Part shown: piece after piece, positions 42,776 to 51,621 of the stretch
Layout: each line of letters opens with the position of its first letter
How positions within the stretch are numbered: the first letter of the stretch is position 1
NCBI GenBank assembly: GCA_001898835.1
Contig: MKVM01000001.1
Location: forward strand, 862,466-926,465
Source: Micrococcales bacterium 72-143
GTDB lineage: Bacteria; Actinomycetota; Actinomycetes; Actinomycetales; Microbacteriaceae
Direction: 5' to 3'
Length of the DNA stretch: 64,000 nt
Translations under genes and position numbers: made by a program
The notes under the pieces: generated by a model
The model's database searches: none
Seen by the model: the letters and a program-made list of their open reading frames with translations, nothing else
What the model was told of the DNA's origin: nothing

Positions 42776-43046
42776 GCCGGTCGCTGCCGAGCCTCTCCAG
42801 CGGAAGCGGGCGGGCATCCTCTGGGCGACCCCGACCGAGCTCGCTTCCCGCGCCAACACCCGCATCGCCAGCGGCGTGTTTGATCTGAGTCTGCGCGGCC
42901 GGAAGGCGTTCGTGCGCGGCATCCATGAGGCGCCTGGTCGGGTGCGGGCGGGGCTGGAGATGAGGCAGGCGCGTCTTAGTCCCCAACGCGAAGCGGCGAC
43001 CCCGATGAGCGTCGGCAGGGCCGCGCCCGAGGCGCGCGGGTTGTGA
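42633..43046 (+). CDS. Hypothetical protein in transfer operon
   Basis: 137 residues from ATG 42633, with a strong AAGGAG 8 bases upstream. Pro/Arg-rich, no membrane segment. Contains TELASRANTRIASGVFDLSL and RKAFVRGIHEAPGRVRAGL. No family recognised. The good ribosome site shows that this frame, rather than the overlapping DUF2637 extension, is under selection in the overlap. Next gene begins 50 bases later. Confidence 0.65.
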   Translation: MDRSHPGLYRRPSHQGVPYESPEPKRTPVETGTPLHRVDPSLMRPTSEPVAAEPLQRKRAGILWATPTELASRANTRIASGVFDLSLRGRKAFVRGIHEAPGRVRAGLEMRQARLSPQREAATPMSVGRAAPEARGL

Positions 43047-43096
43047 GCGCGGTGGCGACTCGCGTGCGCACCTGTCGAGCGAGGGAAGGGACATCC

Positions 43097-43885
43097 ATGA
43101 CGGACGATTCGGGACTCGGCGGTATCCGGGGGCGGGAGCTGGAGGCGCTGCTGGCCACCTCCGAAGGACTGCGGCAGGTGCTGGCCCTGATCCACGCCGA
43201 GGGGCCGGGTGCATGGCGGCGGCTCCCGGCGGGGGCGGTGCTGCTGCAGGTGGCGCAGAGGAAGTACACCCCGATCGCGAAGTCCTGGGGCCGAGCGCCG
43301 GAGGATGCCGCCTACGCCGCGTTCATCGCGATGCAGGCTCCGTCCCTGGTGGAGAAGGACGAGCCGTGGGCGGTCGTCACTCAGGCGGTGCGGCTGTCGA
43401 TCATCGCCGACACCCAGGCCGAGCGTCTGCTGATCTCCCCCGAGCGCGCCCGCCGGCCCGAGAACCGCCCCGACAAGGTGCCGCTGCAGACCGGCGACGA
43501 CCGCGAGTACCTCTACGACCTGACCACACCGGTCGAGCGGTCAACAGCGGAGGAGGAGGCCGAGCCGTTCGCCCGCGAGGCGGCCGCGTTCCTGGCCTTG
43601 GCGGGATGGCCGGCAGAGTTCGCCCTGACGGTGGTCGAGTACGTCAGCCTGCGCGCGGCGGAGATGGGCTCACGGGAGTCCGCGCTGGATACCCTGCAGC
43701 GCGACGATGTCGCGCGCGGTCAGTTCGGTGTCGACCCTGCTCGCTGGGCGGCCCTGCTGGGTCTGCTGATCGGGACCCGCCGCGGGCCGGCAGGGCTGCT
43801 GGTGCGGTTCATCCTCGGCGACACCCTCGCCGACGCTCTCGCCGACCCGGACCTGGCACCGCTGACCGGACGGGTGGCGTGGTGA
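43097..43885 (+). CDS. Hypothetical protein in transfer operon, helical
   Basis: 262 residues from ATG 43097 (AAGGGA upstream; GTG 43043 would add 18). All-helical. Residues ~55-115 (DAAYAAFIAMQAPSLVEKDE, WAVVTQAVRLSIIADTQAER) loosely resemble the helix pattern of sigma factor region 2, but no confident family assignment is possible. Its TGA overlaps the GTG of the downstream ParB-like gene by 4 bases. Conserved position in actinobacterial transfer operons suggests a regulatory or structural role. Confidence 0.6.
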   Translation: MTDDSGLGGIRGRELEALLATSEGLRQVLALIHAEGPGAWRRLPAGAVLLQVAQRKYTPIAKSWGRAPEDAAYAAFIAMQAPSLVEKDEPWAVVTQAVRLSIIADTQAERLLISPERARRPENRPDKVPLQTGDDREYLYDLTTPVERSTAEEEAEPFAREAAAFLALAGWPAEFALTVVEYVSLRAAEMGSRESALDTLQRDDVARGQFGVDPARWAALLGLLIGTRRGPAGLLVRFILGDTLADALADPDLAPLTGRVAW

Positions 43886-44964
43886 GTTCCCCGCTGGTCC
43901 TCGAGCGGCCAATCGACGCGCTGATCGTGGGCGCCCGGCTGCGCCAGGACCTCGGTGACCTCGACGAGCTGGTCGAGTCGATCCGCCGCCTCGGGATCCT
44001 CGAACCGCTGGTCATCACCCCTGCCGGCGTCCTGATCTGCGGCGCCCGGAGACTTGAGGCCGCCCGGCGGGCCGGGCTGACGATGGCGAAGGTCACCGTG
44101 AACCCGCGGATCTCCACCCGGCTCGAGGAGGTTCTCGCCGAGTTGCACGAGAACACCCTCCGCAAGCCCCTCACCCACCGCGAGGGCGCGGCCCTCTACG
44201 CGGAGCTGCTGGCGATCGAGACCCACGCCGCCGCGGAACGGCAGGAACTGAGCCGCTTCGGTGCCCCCGACGACAACAACGGTGGCGACGACAGCGGCAG
44301 CGACGGGGCGGGTGGTGGAACGGTTCCACCACCGGCCGTGTTCGGGAAGGCCCGGGAGCGGGCGGCGCGGGCGATCACCGGCAAGGACAGCTACCACACC
44401 TTCGACCGGGTGCTGGCGATCGAGGCTCTCGCCGAGGACGAGTCGCAAGAGGCGGCGGTGCGCGATGTCGCCCGCCGCGCACTGGAGGCTCTCGATGACA
44501 GCCAGCCGGTGGCCCGCAACTACCAGCAGGCCAAGTCCGCCGAAGCCCTCGCCCGCCTGCACCAGCTGACCGAAGACCCGACCCTGCCCGCTGCTGCACG
44601 GGCGATGGCGCAGGAGACGCTGCTGCGGCTGGAGGCGGAGCCGAGCCCGCGGACCCGGCTGCGGGACGCGACCCGTGCGCTGACCGAGATCACCCGAGCC
44701 GGCACCCCGGCCCGGTCCGGGCGCTCCGGCTGGGGCGACCTCGATGAGACCACCCAGACCCGCGGGCAACTGCTGCGCTTCACCGGCCGGCTCACCGACG
44801 CCGCCGCTTGGTGGAGCGGGTTCGACCCCGAGACCGTCGGCCGCACCCTCGACGATGAGGCCTGGGATGCACTGGAAAGTCTTGCGACATCGCTGGCCGC
44901 CTTCCATCGCGCCGCGCTCGAGGCCCGTCGTACTCGACCCGATCCCACCGCGGGCTGGGACTGA
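43882..44964 (+). CDS. ParB N-terminal-domain protein in transfer operon
   Basis: 360 residues from GTG 43882, coupled to the previous gene. ParB/sulfiredoxin fold at residues ~1-95: GDLDELVESIRRLGILEPLV, GVLICGARRLEAARRAGLT, ELHENTLRKPLTHREGAALY. A Gly/Asp linker (~125-145) leads to a helical C-terminal domain. ParB-domain proteins bind DNA and often have CTPase or nuclease activity; a role in transfer regulation is inferred from position. Distinct from the larger ParB-like protein at 34735; no ParA partner. Confidence 0.8.
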   Translation: MSSPLVLERPIDALIVGARLRQDLGDLDELVESIRRLGILEPLVITPAGVLICGARRLEAARRAGLTMAKVTVNPRISTRLEEVLAELHENTLRKPLTHREGAALYAELLAIETHAAAERQELSRFGAPDDNNGGDDSGSDGAGGGTVPPPAVFGKARERAARAITGKDSYHTFDRVLAIEALAEDESQEAAVRDVARRALEALDDSQPVARNYQQAKSAEALARLHQLTEDPTLPAAARAMAQETLLRLEAEPSPRTRLRDATRALTEITRAGTPARSGRSGWGDLDETTQTRGQLLRFTGRLTDAAAWWSGFDPETVGRTLDDEAWDALESLATSLAAFHRAALEARRTRPDPTAGWD

Positions 44965-45017
44965 CCGGCCACGGTAGTCGGGGCGCACCTGTCCGGTGAC
45001 CGGAAGGACACCCCGCG

Positions 45018-45653
45018 ATGAGCCCCACTCGCCGGCTGAAGATCATCCTCGGCGTGATCGCCGGGATCCTGGCCATCCTGATCGGAGTCGGCATCTACGG
45101 CCTCAGCCGGCCAGCCCCGTTCGTTCCAGATCCCACGGGGCCAGGTGCCTCGTCGCCCCCCGGCGACAGCCCGGATGTCCCGCCTGCGGAGACCCCGGGG
45201 CTGGACTCGGCGGACGCGACCGAGTTCGCGACCGCGACCGCGGCGCTCCTCTACAGCTGGGATACCACGGCGACGGGCCGGCAGCAACTCATCGACAAGT
45301 TGCTCTCCGTCGGCGATGGTACGGAACTGAACGGACTGGCCTCGGACCTTGACCGTCACCTCCCCCAGCCGCCGATCTGGGACCAGCTGGCCGACCTCGG
45401 CACCGTGCAAGAGCTCACCATCGACGACCTGTCGGAGCCTGCAGGCTGGGCAGACGTGGCCGATGACAACGACCTGCCCGCTGGCTACACAGCGCTCACG
45501 GTGACCGGGACCCGGCACCGTACCGGCACCTGGCTGGACGAACCTGTCGAGTCCACCCACCTCGTCTCCTTCACCATGTTCCTGGCCTGCCCTCCCGCGT
45601 ATGACTCGTGCCGGCTGCTTCGGCTGTCCGAGCCCGGCGTCGCCCTGCCGTGA
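45018..45653 (+). CDS. Membrane-anchored VirB8-like transfer protein (putative)
   Basis: 211 residues: short cytoplasmic N-terminus, one membrane helix (KIILGVIAGILAILIGVGIY), Pro-rich linker, then an extracellular domain of ~140 residues (DATEFATATAALLYSWDTTA, YTALTVTGTRH, VSFTMFLACPP) with the strand-helix order expected for an NTF2-like VirB8/TcpC fold. Such proteins scaffold the T4SS channel. GAAGGACAC lies ahead of ATG 45018. The next gene's start overlaps its stop. Fold assignment is inferred. Confidence 0.6.
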   Translation: MSPTRRLKIILGVIAGILAILIGVGIYGLSRPAPFVPDPTGPGASSPPGDSPDVPPAETPGLDSADATEFATATAALLYSWDTTATGRQQLIDKLLSVGDGTELNGLASDLDRHLPQPPIWDQLADLGTVQELTIDDLSEPAGWADVADDNDLPAGYTALTVTGTRHRTGTWLDEPVESTHLVSFTMFLACPPAYDSCRLLRLSEPGVALP

Positions 45654-46324
45654 CGATGGGGAAATTGCTCGCTGGCCTGGCAGTGGCGGGACTGGTGCTC
45701 GGCCCGCCCGTGGCGCTAACCGCGACCGCCGCGCTGATGAACCCCGCACTGACCGCGTGCCTACCCCCGATCGGTGAGGCCGGGCCGGGCGGTGTCGCAG
45801 TGGTGCCAGAGACCACCGCGATCGTGATGCCGATCCCCGCCGGGACTTACGCGATCACTGACCGGTTCGGCGGGCGCGTGGACCCGTTCACCGGGGAATC
45901 GGACTTCCATGACGGAACCGACTTCGGCGCCGCCGACGGCACCCCGATCCTCGCCACCGCCGACGGACGCGTGCGCCTCGCCGGCAACATCCCCGGCTGG
46001 GGCAACATGATCGTCATCGACCACACGGTCGGCGGCCAGCCGGTGTCGTCGGTGTACCTGCACATGTGGGACCACGGCATCTACGTCACCGCTGGCCAGA
46101 CCGTCACCGCTGGACAGCAGATCGGCGAGGTCGGCTCCTCCGGCCGAAGCACGGGCCCCCACCTGCATTTCGAGATCCGCCCCGGCGGCTGGCCCAACGC
46201 GGCCGCCGATTCCCTGATCTGGCTCACCGAGCACGGCGCCATCAGCCTCGACGACGTCGGCCTGCACGGCTGCACCCCGGCCACCCCGACGCCCACACCC
46301 TCCCCGAGCATCGGAGCCGCATGA
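45650..46324 (+). CDS. M23-family peptidoglycan hydrolase of the conjugation apparatus
   Basis: 224 residues from GTG 45650 (overlaps preceding stop as GTGA). A membrane/signal helix (LLAGLAVAGLVLGPPVALT) is followed by an LytM/M23 domain: RVDPFTGESDFHDGTDFG (zinc His and Asp), YLHMWDHGIYV and GPHLHFEIRPGG. Cuts peptide crosslinks in the wall so that the transfer channel can pass. Followed by a 4-base overlap with the DUF6112 gene. Confidence 0.88.
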   Translation: MTMGKLLAGLAVAGLVLGPPVALTATAALMNPALTACLPPIGEAGPGGVAVVPETTAIVMPIPAGTYAITDRFGGRVDPFTGESDFHDGTDFGAADGTPILATADGRVRLAGNIPGWGNMIVIDHTVGGQPVSSVYLHMWDHGIYVTAGQTVTAGQQIGEVGSSGRSTGPHLHFEIRPGGWPNAAADSLIWLTEHGAISLDDVGLHGCTPATPTPTPSPSIGAA

Positions 46325-46614
46325 CCTCCCATCTCGTCGCGTTGCCTGGTGACGTGTTCCCCGATGTGAGCGCGATCGGCGACACCGCCGCCCTGGTGGC
46401 GGTGCTCGGCGCGCTGATGACCGTCGCGCTCGTGATCGCCGTGCTGATGATCGTGATCTGCGCTGCCGTCTGGGCTGTGGCGAACAGCGGGGGCAACTGG
46501 CAGGCGGCATCCCGCGCCAAGACCGGCCTGTTCATCGCCCTCGGCGCCGCGATCCTCACCGGCGCCGTGGTGGTGTGGGCGAACTTCCTCGTCGACCTCG
46601 GCGAGTCCATCTAG
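46321..46614 (+). CDS. DUF6112-like small membrane protein 1
   Basis: 97 residues from ATG 46321, overlapping the M23 stop. Two membrane helices (GALMTVALVIAVLMIVICAA; TGLFIALGAAILTGAVVV) with a short loop GGNWQAASRAKTG. Size and topology recall VirB2/TrbC pilin-like subunits. Paralogue at 47759 shares the DxxGxxALxxxVGAxMTV and SRxKxGxxIAxxAAxxxGA pattern. Part of the T4SS core in actinobacterial ICEs. Confidence 0.75.
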   Translation: MTSHLVALPGDVFPDVSAIGDTAALVAVLGALMTVALVIAVLMIVICAAVWAVANSGGNWQAASRAKTGLFIALGAAILTGAVVVWANFLVDLGESI

Positions 46615-46664
46615 GCCCGCGCGTGACGCGTTCATCGACGCCGCCGTGTCGCGAGAATGAGCAG

Positions 46665-47573
46665 GTGCTAGAGCTCCCCGGCGAACGCTTGTCTCCGAAC
46701 ACCGTTCGGCTCGCGTCACCCGTGCCCGCGGTCGTCCATCTGCGAGTGACGGACCCTCTCGTCGCGTGGCTCGCCTACCGCGGAGTGCTCGAATCGGTCA
46801 CGCAAGCCGCGCCGGAGTTCCTGTCGTTGTGGTCGCTCAGCGCCGCTCGCTCCGCACTGTCCGACGACACCTGGTTCTTCACTCGAGAGGCGCGCATCGA
46901 AGGGGCCAGAGCGGCCGGCAACCCGCACGCCATCTCACGTCTGCGCGGGTTGTTCGCCTTCCCCGATGAACAGGCAGCCGTACGCGCGGTGAGAGCGTGG
47001 AGCGGCTTCGAGGCTCATTTCCTCCAGGAGATCGAGATCCGCGAAGGAAGTGTGGTGTCTTGGCACGACTCTCGCTGGATCGACGCGATGGGCACAACGT
47101 CGGCGCCCACCGGTCACGCGACCGCGTCGTACTCCGCCGGGGAACCATTCGATGACCAGCCGCTCTGGGAGCTCCTCATCGACGGTAAGGCCGACCTTAT
47201 TGGGACCGCTCTTCGCGAGAAGGCTTACAGCGTGGTCCGCGCCCAGTGGCCGAACGCCCTGTCGCCGCTGGAGATCGCCCGCCTCGGAGCGCAGCTCGAC
47301 TCGTCTATCGGTTACATCGCCGCATTCCCGGTGGACGAGGGAGACACGGTGTCGATCAGGTTCCTGATGGACTTCCGTGACGCGGAGAACCGTGCCTTCC
47401 TCGACGCGCTCCAGAAGCACCTCGCGACGCTACCGCCTGAGCACATCAACCGTGCCGACCTGGCGGTCGGCGGTGACTTCTTCGGGGTCCCTGACTTGCG
47501 GAGCAGATCCCTTACAGTGCCCCGAGAGCGGTGGCCGGGAGGCCTCCGTGTCGCCGAGGCCCAACAGGACTAG
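46665..47573 (+). CDS. Hypothetical protein inserted between DUF6112 genes (DUF2441-like?)
   Basis: 302 residues from GTG 46665; GTG 46623 is an alternative and neither has a strong ribosome site. Soluble, no membrane helix. Residues ~75-150 (FFTREARIEGARAAGNPHAI, RLRGLFAFPDEQAAVRAV, HFLQEIEIREG) resemble the pattern of DUF2441-type ADP-ribosyltransferase-like proteins (SRxxxLFAFpd..A). It breaks the usual adjacency of two conjugation genes, and its lower GC and codon use differ somewhat from neighbours, so it is likely acquired cargo. Function unproven. Confidence 0.55.
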   Translation: MLELPGERLSPNTVRLASPVPAVVHLRVTDPLVAWLAYRGVLESVTQAAPEFLSLWSLSAARSALSDDTWFFTREARIEGARAAGNPHAISRLRGLFAFPDEQAAVRAVRAWSGFEAHFLQEIEIREGSVVSWHDSRWIDAMGTTSAPTGHATASYSAGEPFDDQPLWELLIDGKADLIGTALREKAYSVVRAQWPNALSPLEIARLGAQLDSSIGYIAAFPVDEGDTVSIRFLMDFRDAENRAFLDALQKHLATLPPEHINRADLAVGGDFFGVPDLRSRSLTVPRERWPGGLRVAEAQQD

Positions 47574-47758
47574 CTGACACTCGAACAGCCGGAAATCCGG
47601 TCCCTCGTCGAGGTCGTAGACAAAGGCCGATCGGTTCATCCTCGGCTGTGTTCTCTCGGGTCGAGAGGCCCGCGATCAAGCCGCCCAGGAAGTCGGCGCG
47701 CACCTCTGAGCCAGACCCGCTGAACCGCGGCGGGCAGTGCAGCTTGGAGTCCCGCCCC

Positions 47759-48067
47759 GTGAACACCCTGTCTCTGGTCCTGGCCGTCCTGCCCGCCGAC
47801 ATCGTGATTCCGCCGAACGACTCGGGCCTTCCGGGGATCGAGGCGCTGCGCACAATCGTCGGCGCGGTCATGACCGTCGGGCTGATCCTGTCGGTGCTGG
47901 CGCTGATCATCTCCGCGGTCATCTGGGGTTTCGGGGCGAACTCGTCCAATCCGCATTTGGCATCGAGAGGTAAGTCGGGGGTGCTGATCGCGTGTGCTGC
48001 GGCGGTGATCTGCGGCGCCTCGGTGACCGCGGTGAACTTCTTTTGGGCCGTCGGCCAGACCGTCTGA
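47759..48067 (+). CDS. DUF6112-like small membrane protein 2
   Basis: 102 residues from GTG 47759 (GGAG 9 bases upstream). N-terminal hydrophobic leader (LSLVLAVLPAD) then two helices (GAVMTVGLILSVLALIISAV; SGVLIACAAAVICGASVTAV). Paralogue of the 97-residue protein at 46321. Precedes the VirB6/TrbL-like gene by 18 bases. Probably a pilin-like or channel accessory subunit of the T4SS. Confidence 0.75.
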   Translation: MNTLSLVLAVLPADIVIPPNDSGLPGIEALRTIVGAVMTVGLILSVLALIISAVIWGFGANSSNPHLASRGKSGVLIACAAAVICGASVTAVNFFWAVGQTV

Positions 48068-48085
48068 ACCAGGCGACCCGAGCAC

Positions 48086-49486
48086 ATGGATGGCATCTGC
48101 GACATCCCCGTCATCGCCGACGTCTGCACCGCCGTCGGCGAAGGCACCGCCGGACTGGTTGTCGCACCCTTCACCTGGCTCGCCCAAGCACTAGGAGCCG
48201 CGGCGCAGTGGATGTTCGAGTCGGTCTGGTCGCTATTCTCCCAGACCACCCTGGTCGACATCACCGGCGACAACTACCTCGGCGTCTACAACATCGTCTT
48301 CGGCGTCGCCCTGTTCCTGGCCGTCGGGTTCTTCCTACTTCAGCTGATCGGCGGCATGATCCGCCGCGACCCCTCCACCCTGGCCACCGCCGCGATCGGC
48401 CTGGGCAAAGCGATCATCGGCTCGTTCCTGGTGGTGACGATCACCGCGACACTGCTGGAGATCGTCGACCAGCTGTGCATCGGCATCATCCAAGCCTCCG
48501 GCAACACCCTGGAGAGCATGGGCGACAAACTCGCCGTCCTCTTCCTCGGCCTGACCACCATCAGTGCCGCCTCCCCGCTCGCCGGCCCGATCCTCGCGAT
48601 CTTCCTGTCCAGCCTGGCTCTCTCCGCCGGATTCGTCGTGTGGTTCTCGCTGCTGATCCGCAAGGTCCTGCTCCTGGTGGCTGTGGTCCTGGCGCCGATC
48701 GCCCTGTCCGGGCAGTCCTGGGAGGTCACCCGCGGCTGGTTCGGGAAATGGGCCACCTTCGTCGTCGCGCTGATCCTGTCCAAGCTCGTGGTCGTGGTGA
48801 TCTTCCTGATCGGCATCACCCAGGTCAACTCCCCCCTGGACCTCGACCTCGCCTCGATGGCCGACCCGATCGCCGGGATCGTGATCCTCGCCATCGCAGG
48901 CTTCGCCCCCTACATGGTCTACAAGCTGATCAGTTTCGTCGGCTTCGACATGTACCACGCGATGTCCACCGAGCAGGAAGCCAAGAACGCCATGAACCGG
49001 CCCCTGCCCACACCCCAGCTGCCCTCCGCCGACACCGCGAAGAAGGTCCTCGACGGCGGCAACCCCGGCACGGGTCAGCCCAGCCCAGATCCGCCGCCCC
49101 CACCGCCGGGCGGTCCCGGCGCCAACCCAGCCCCTGCGGCCAGTGGAGGGACTGCAGCCCCGGCTGCGGCAGCTCCCGCAGCAAGCACGACCACGACCGC
49201 CGGAGGCAGCGCCACAGCAGGCGGCAGCACAGCCGCTGCGGCAGGTGGCGCCGCGGCTGTCGCGGCCCCGGTAGCCGCCGCCGTGATCGCGGCGAAGCTC
49301 GCCAAGGGTGCCGCCGACGCCGGGCCGAAGCTCGGCGGTGCGATCGGAAACGCTACAGACCAGCACGCTGACGGCGGCAACCAGGCCCCCACACCGCCAC
49401 CGACCAACCAGCCGTTGGTCGCGCCCCCGAGCAGCCCACCGGCCCGACCGGTGGAACCTCCGCCCGCGCCGCCAGCCAAGACCTGA
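48086..49486 (+). CDS. VirB6/TrbL-like conjugal transfer membrane protein
   Basis: 466 residues. N-terminal part CDIPVIADVCTAVGEG, about six to seven membrane helices between residues ~60 and 300 (NIVFGVALFLAVGFFLLQLI; LVVTITATLLEIVDQLCIGI; LLLVAVVLAPIALSG), then a ~160-residue Pro/Ala/Gly-rich cytoplasmic tail with repeated PPPP and AAP units. The layout fits TrbL/VirB6, the polytopic inner-membrane core of T4SS. ATG 48086 lies in the operon 18 bases after DUF6112-2. Low-complexity tail may contact partner ATPases. Confidence 0.82.
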   Translation: MDGICDIPVIADVCTAVGEGTAGLVVAPFTWLAQALGAAAQWMFESVWSLFSQTTLVDITGDNYLGVYNIVFGVALFLAVGFFLLQLIGGMIRRDPSTLATAAIGLGKAIIGSFLVVTITATLLEIVDQLCIGIIQASGNTLESMGDKLAVLFLGLTTISAASPLAGPILAIFLSSLALSAGFVVWFSLLIRKVLLLVAVVLAPIALSGQSWEVTRGWFGKWATFVVALILSKLVVVVIFLIGITQVNSPLDLDLASMADPIAGIVILAIAGFAPYMVYKLISFVGFDMYHAMSTEQEAKNAMNRPLPTPQLPSADTAKKVLDGGNPGTGQPSPDPPPPPPGGPGANPAPAASGGTAAPAAAAPAASTTTTAGGSATAGGSTAAAAGGAAAVAAPVAAAVIAAKLAKGAADAGPKLGGAIGNATDQHADGGNQAPTPPPTNQPLVAPPSSPPARPVEPPPAPPAKT

Positions 49487-49535
49487 CCTGCTCTCGTCCT
49501 CCCGCTCATCCACCCCCTGATTGGAGTCCCCGGCT

Positions 49536-50996
49536 ATGGCCGATGCATCAACCGCCCGCTTCGAGCTGAGCCCGGTGTCCTTCTCCCGGCTTGCCCGTCG
49601 CGGCATCATCCTCGGCCTGTCCCTGCCGCAACTGCTCTCCGCCGGTGGCGCAGCGCTGGTGATCGTGAGCGGCCTCTACCTCGCCGGCAGCACCGTTGTC
49701 CTCTACACCGCACCCCTCTGGGGCGCGCTGGCCGCCGCGACCTGGATCCCTGTCAGCGGGCGGCCTGCGATCGAGTGGGCGCCGATCGCCGGACACTGGA
49801 TGCTGCGGGTCGGACGCCACAACACCCGCTACCGGCGCCGCATCCTGAAACCGCGCCCCACCGGTACCCTCGCCCTCCCCGGAGATGCCGCACCGCTTCG
49901 GCAGTACACCGACCCGGACACCGGCACCGTGATGGTCCACGACCCGCACGCCGGCACCCTCGTCGCCATCGTCGAGGTCACCCACCCGTCCTTCGTGCTC
50001 CTGGACCCCGGCGAGCAGGAACGCCGCGTCCACGGCTGGGGACGCGTGCTCGCCACCGCCTGCCGCTCCGCCCGCCTGGCCCGGGTGCAGGTCCTCGAGC
50101 GCACCCTGCCCGACTCCGGCTCCGGGCTGCAGCAGTGGTGGGAGAGCCATGGCAAGGACGACGACTCCTGGGTGTCCACCACTTACCGCGAGCTCATCGA
50201 CCGCGCCGGCCCCGCCGGCGAACGCCACGTCACCACCGTCTCACTGTCGTTGGACATGCGCGCTGCCGCCCGTGCCATCCGCGCTGCCGGCGGCGGTATC
50301 AGGGGCGCCGCGGCCGTCCTCTCCCAGGAGATGACCACTATGACCACCGCCCTGCGCGCGGCGGAGCTGCGCTGCAGCGACTGGCTCACGCCCGGCCGGC
50401 TCGCTGTCATGCTCCGCTCGGCCTATGACCCCGCGATTGCCACCGCGCTCGAGCGCTCAGGGAGCATCGGCCAGGACCTCGCCACGGCCGGTCCCGTTGC
50501 CGTCGACGAGCGCTGGGACCGGATGCGATCCGACAGCGCGTGGCACGCGGTCTACTGGATCTCCGAATGGCCGAGGTCCCAGGTCTACCCAGGGTTCCTC
50601 GCCCCCTTGCTCCTGACTACCGGCGTGCGGCGATCCTTCTCGCTCATCTACGACCCCGTCCGGGCGGACGTGGCCGCCCGAGACATCCGCAAGAAGAAAA
50701 CCGAGCACCTCTCCGACCGCCACCAGCGGGCCAAGATCGGCCAGATCGAAGACGCCGCCATCAACGCCGAATACCACGACGTCCTCCAGCAAGAAGCCGA
50801 CCTCACCACCGGCCACGGCATCCTCCGCTACGCCGGTCTCCTCGCCCTCTCCGCCCCCACCCCCGACGAGCTGGACGCCGCCTGCGCCGCGATCGAACAA
50901 GCCGCCATCCAGGCAGGTCTTGAGACCCGGCGCCTCGTCGGCCAGCAGGCCGCCGCTTTCACCGCAGCAGCGCTGCCGCTGTGCCGTGGACTATAG
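49536..50996 (+). CDS. SCO6880-family T4SS membrane protein
   Basis: 486 residues from ATG 49536: GGAG at 49523 serves as ribosome site, so a TTG a few codons upstream is rejected. Begins FELSPVSFSRLARRGIILGL, two membrane helices (~25-75), then a large soluble domain ending with a long helix. Typical of SCO6880 proteins, which stand directly before the VirB4-like ATPase in actinobacterial conjugation operons and may form its membrane platform. Here the operon stops after it and 8.5 kb of cargo separate it from virB4. Confidence 0.82.
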   Translation: MADASTARFELSPVSFSRLARRGIILGLSLPQLLSAGGAALVIVSGLYLAGSTVVLYTAPLWGALAAATWIPVSGRPAIEWAPIAGHWMLRVGRHNTRYRRRILKPRPTGTLALPGDAAPLRQYTDPDTGTVMVHDPHAGTLVAIVEVTHPSFVLLDPGEQERRVHGWGRVLATACRSARLARVQVLERTLPDSGSGLQQWWESHGKDDDSWVSTTYRELIDRAGPAGERHVTTVSLSLDMRAAARAIRAAGGGIRGAAAVLSQEMTTMTTALRAAELRCSDWLTPGRLAVMLRSAYDPAIATALERSGSIGQDLATAGPVAVDERWDRMRSDSAWHAVYWISEWPRSQVYPGFLAPLLLTTGVRRSFSLIYDPVRADVAARDIRKKKTEHLSDRHQRAKIGQIEDAAINAEYHDVLQQEADLTTGHGILRYAGLLALSAPTPDELDAACAAIEQAAIQAGLETRRLVGQQAAAFTAAALPLCRGL

Positions 50997-51163
50997 CGAC
51001 GCCTGGATGGGCCGTGGTTGCGGCTTCGTTGTTGTTGAGACCGGTCGCCGGCCTATCTAGGTGAATCCCCCGTGGTTCACAATGGGACAGCGGCACACGA
51101 GTCCACGTCGCACCGCGCTCATCGACATTGAGGTCGTCCGCATCCGCTTCGACTAGATGTCGT

Positions 51164-51445
51164 CTAGTCATAGACCCGGATGAGTCGCCACTCGTCGCCG
51201 GCTCTGCGGATGTCGAACATGCGGCTGATGCCTGCCGTGTCGGTGCCCTGGAATCGCCAGCCTGTGAGGTTCAGCCGATGGGCCAGGTCAGGGTTCTCGT
51301 CTTCAAGCCGGGTCGGCATGTCGCTAACGCGATAGCGCTGACCCTCGTGGACGATTCGCGCGGGCACGTCATTGACGAGCCAGACAGTGATGACGGTCCC
51401 GGATCGCGCCGGGTGCAGCAGACTCATGATCAACTCCTCAGACAT
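51164..51445 (-). CDS. Small conserved hypothetical protein
   Basis: 93 residues: short beta-rich protein (GTVITVWLVNDVPARIVHEG, QRYRVSDMPTRLEDE, GWRFQGTD, SRMFDIRRAGDEWRLIRVYD). Resembles a small conserved actinobacterial protein often next to polymerase or mobile genes; no function known. First gene of the cargo block that interrupts the transfer operon. Confidence 0.65.
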   Translation of the reverse strand: MSEELIMSLLHPARSGTVITVWLVNDVPARIVHEGQRYRVSDMPTRLEDENPDLAHRLNLTGWRFQGTDTAGISRMFDIRRAGDEWRLIRVYD

Positions 51446-51510
51446 TCGAACATATCTTCGAGAACATGAGGCTACTCCGACCCGGACGACACGCCAAAAG
51501 ATTCCTCTAT

Positions 51511-51621
51511 TGCGTTAAAAATGCAGGATTCCCGGGAGCGGTTGAGTCCTGAATAGTACGGATGTTTTATGGTGGCCGTCTCCGCTTGACCTTGCGGGGC
51601 GAATCCTGCGTTTAAATGCAG
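51511..51621. repeat. Short direct and inverted repeats at cargo left end
   Basis: TGCGTTAAAAATGCAG (51511-51526) and TGCGTTTAAATGCAG (51607-51621) are near-identical direct repeats; GCAGGATTC (51523-51531) and GAATCCTGC (51601-51609) form an overlapping 9-bp inverted repeat. They directly abut the integrase relic at 51616. The arrangement looks like a recombination or insertion scar. Confidence 0.5.

Noticed and set aside
47992-49371. 459-codon Arg/His-rich frame
   Set aside because: Shadow of the VirB6/TrbL-like gene; repeated Arg-His composition typical of shifted high-GC reading.
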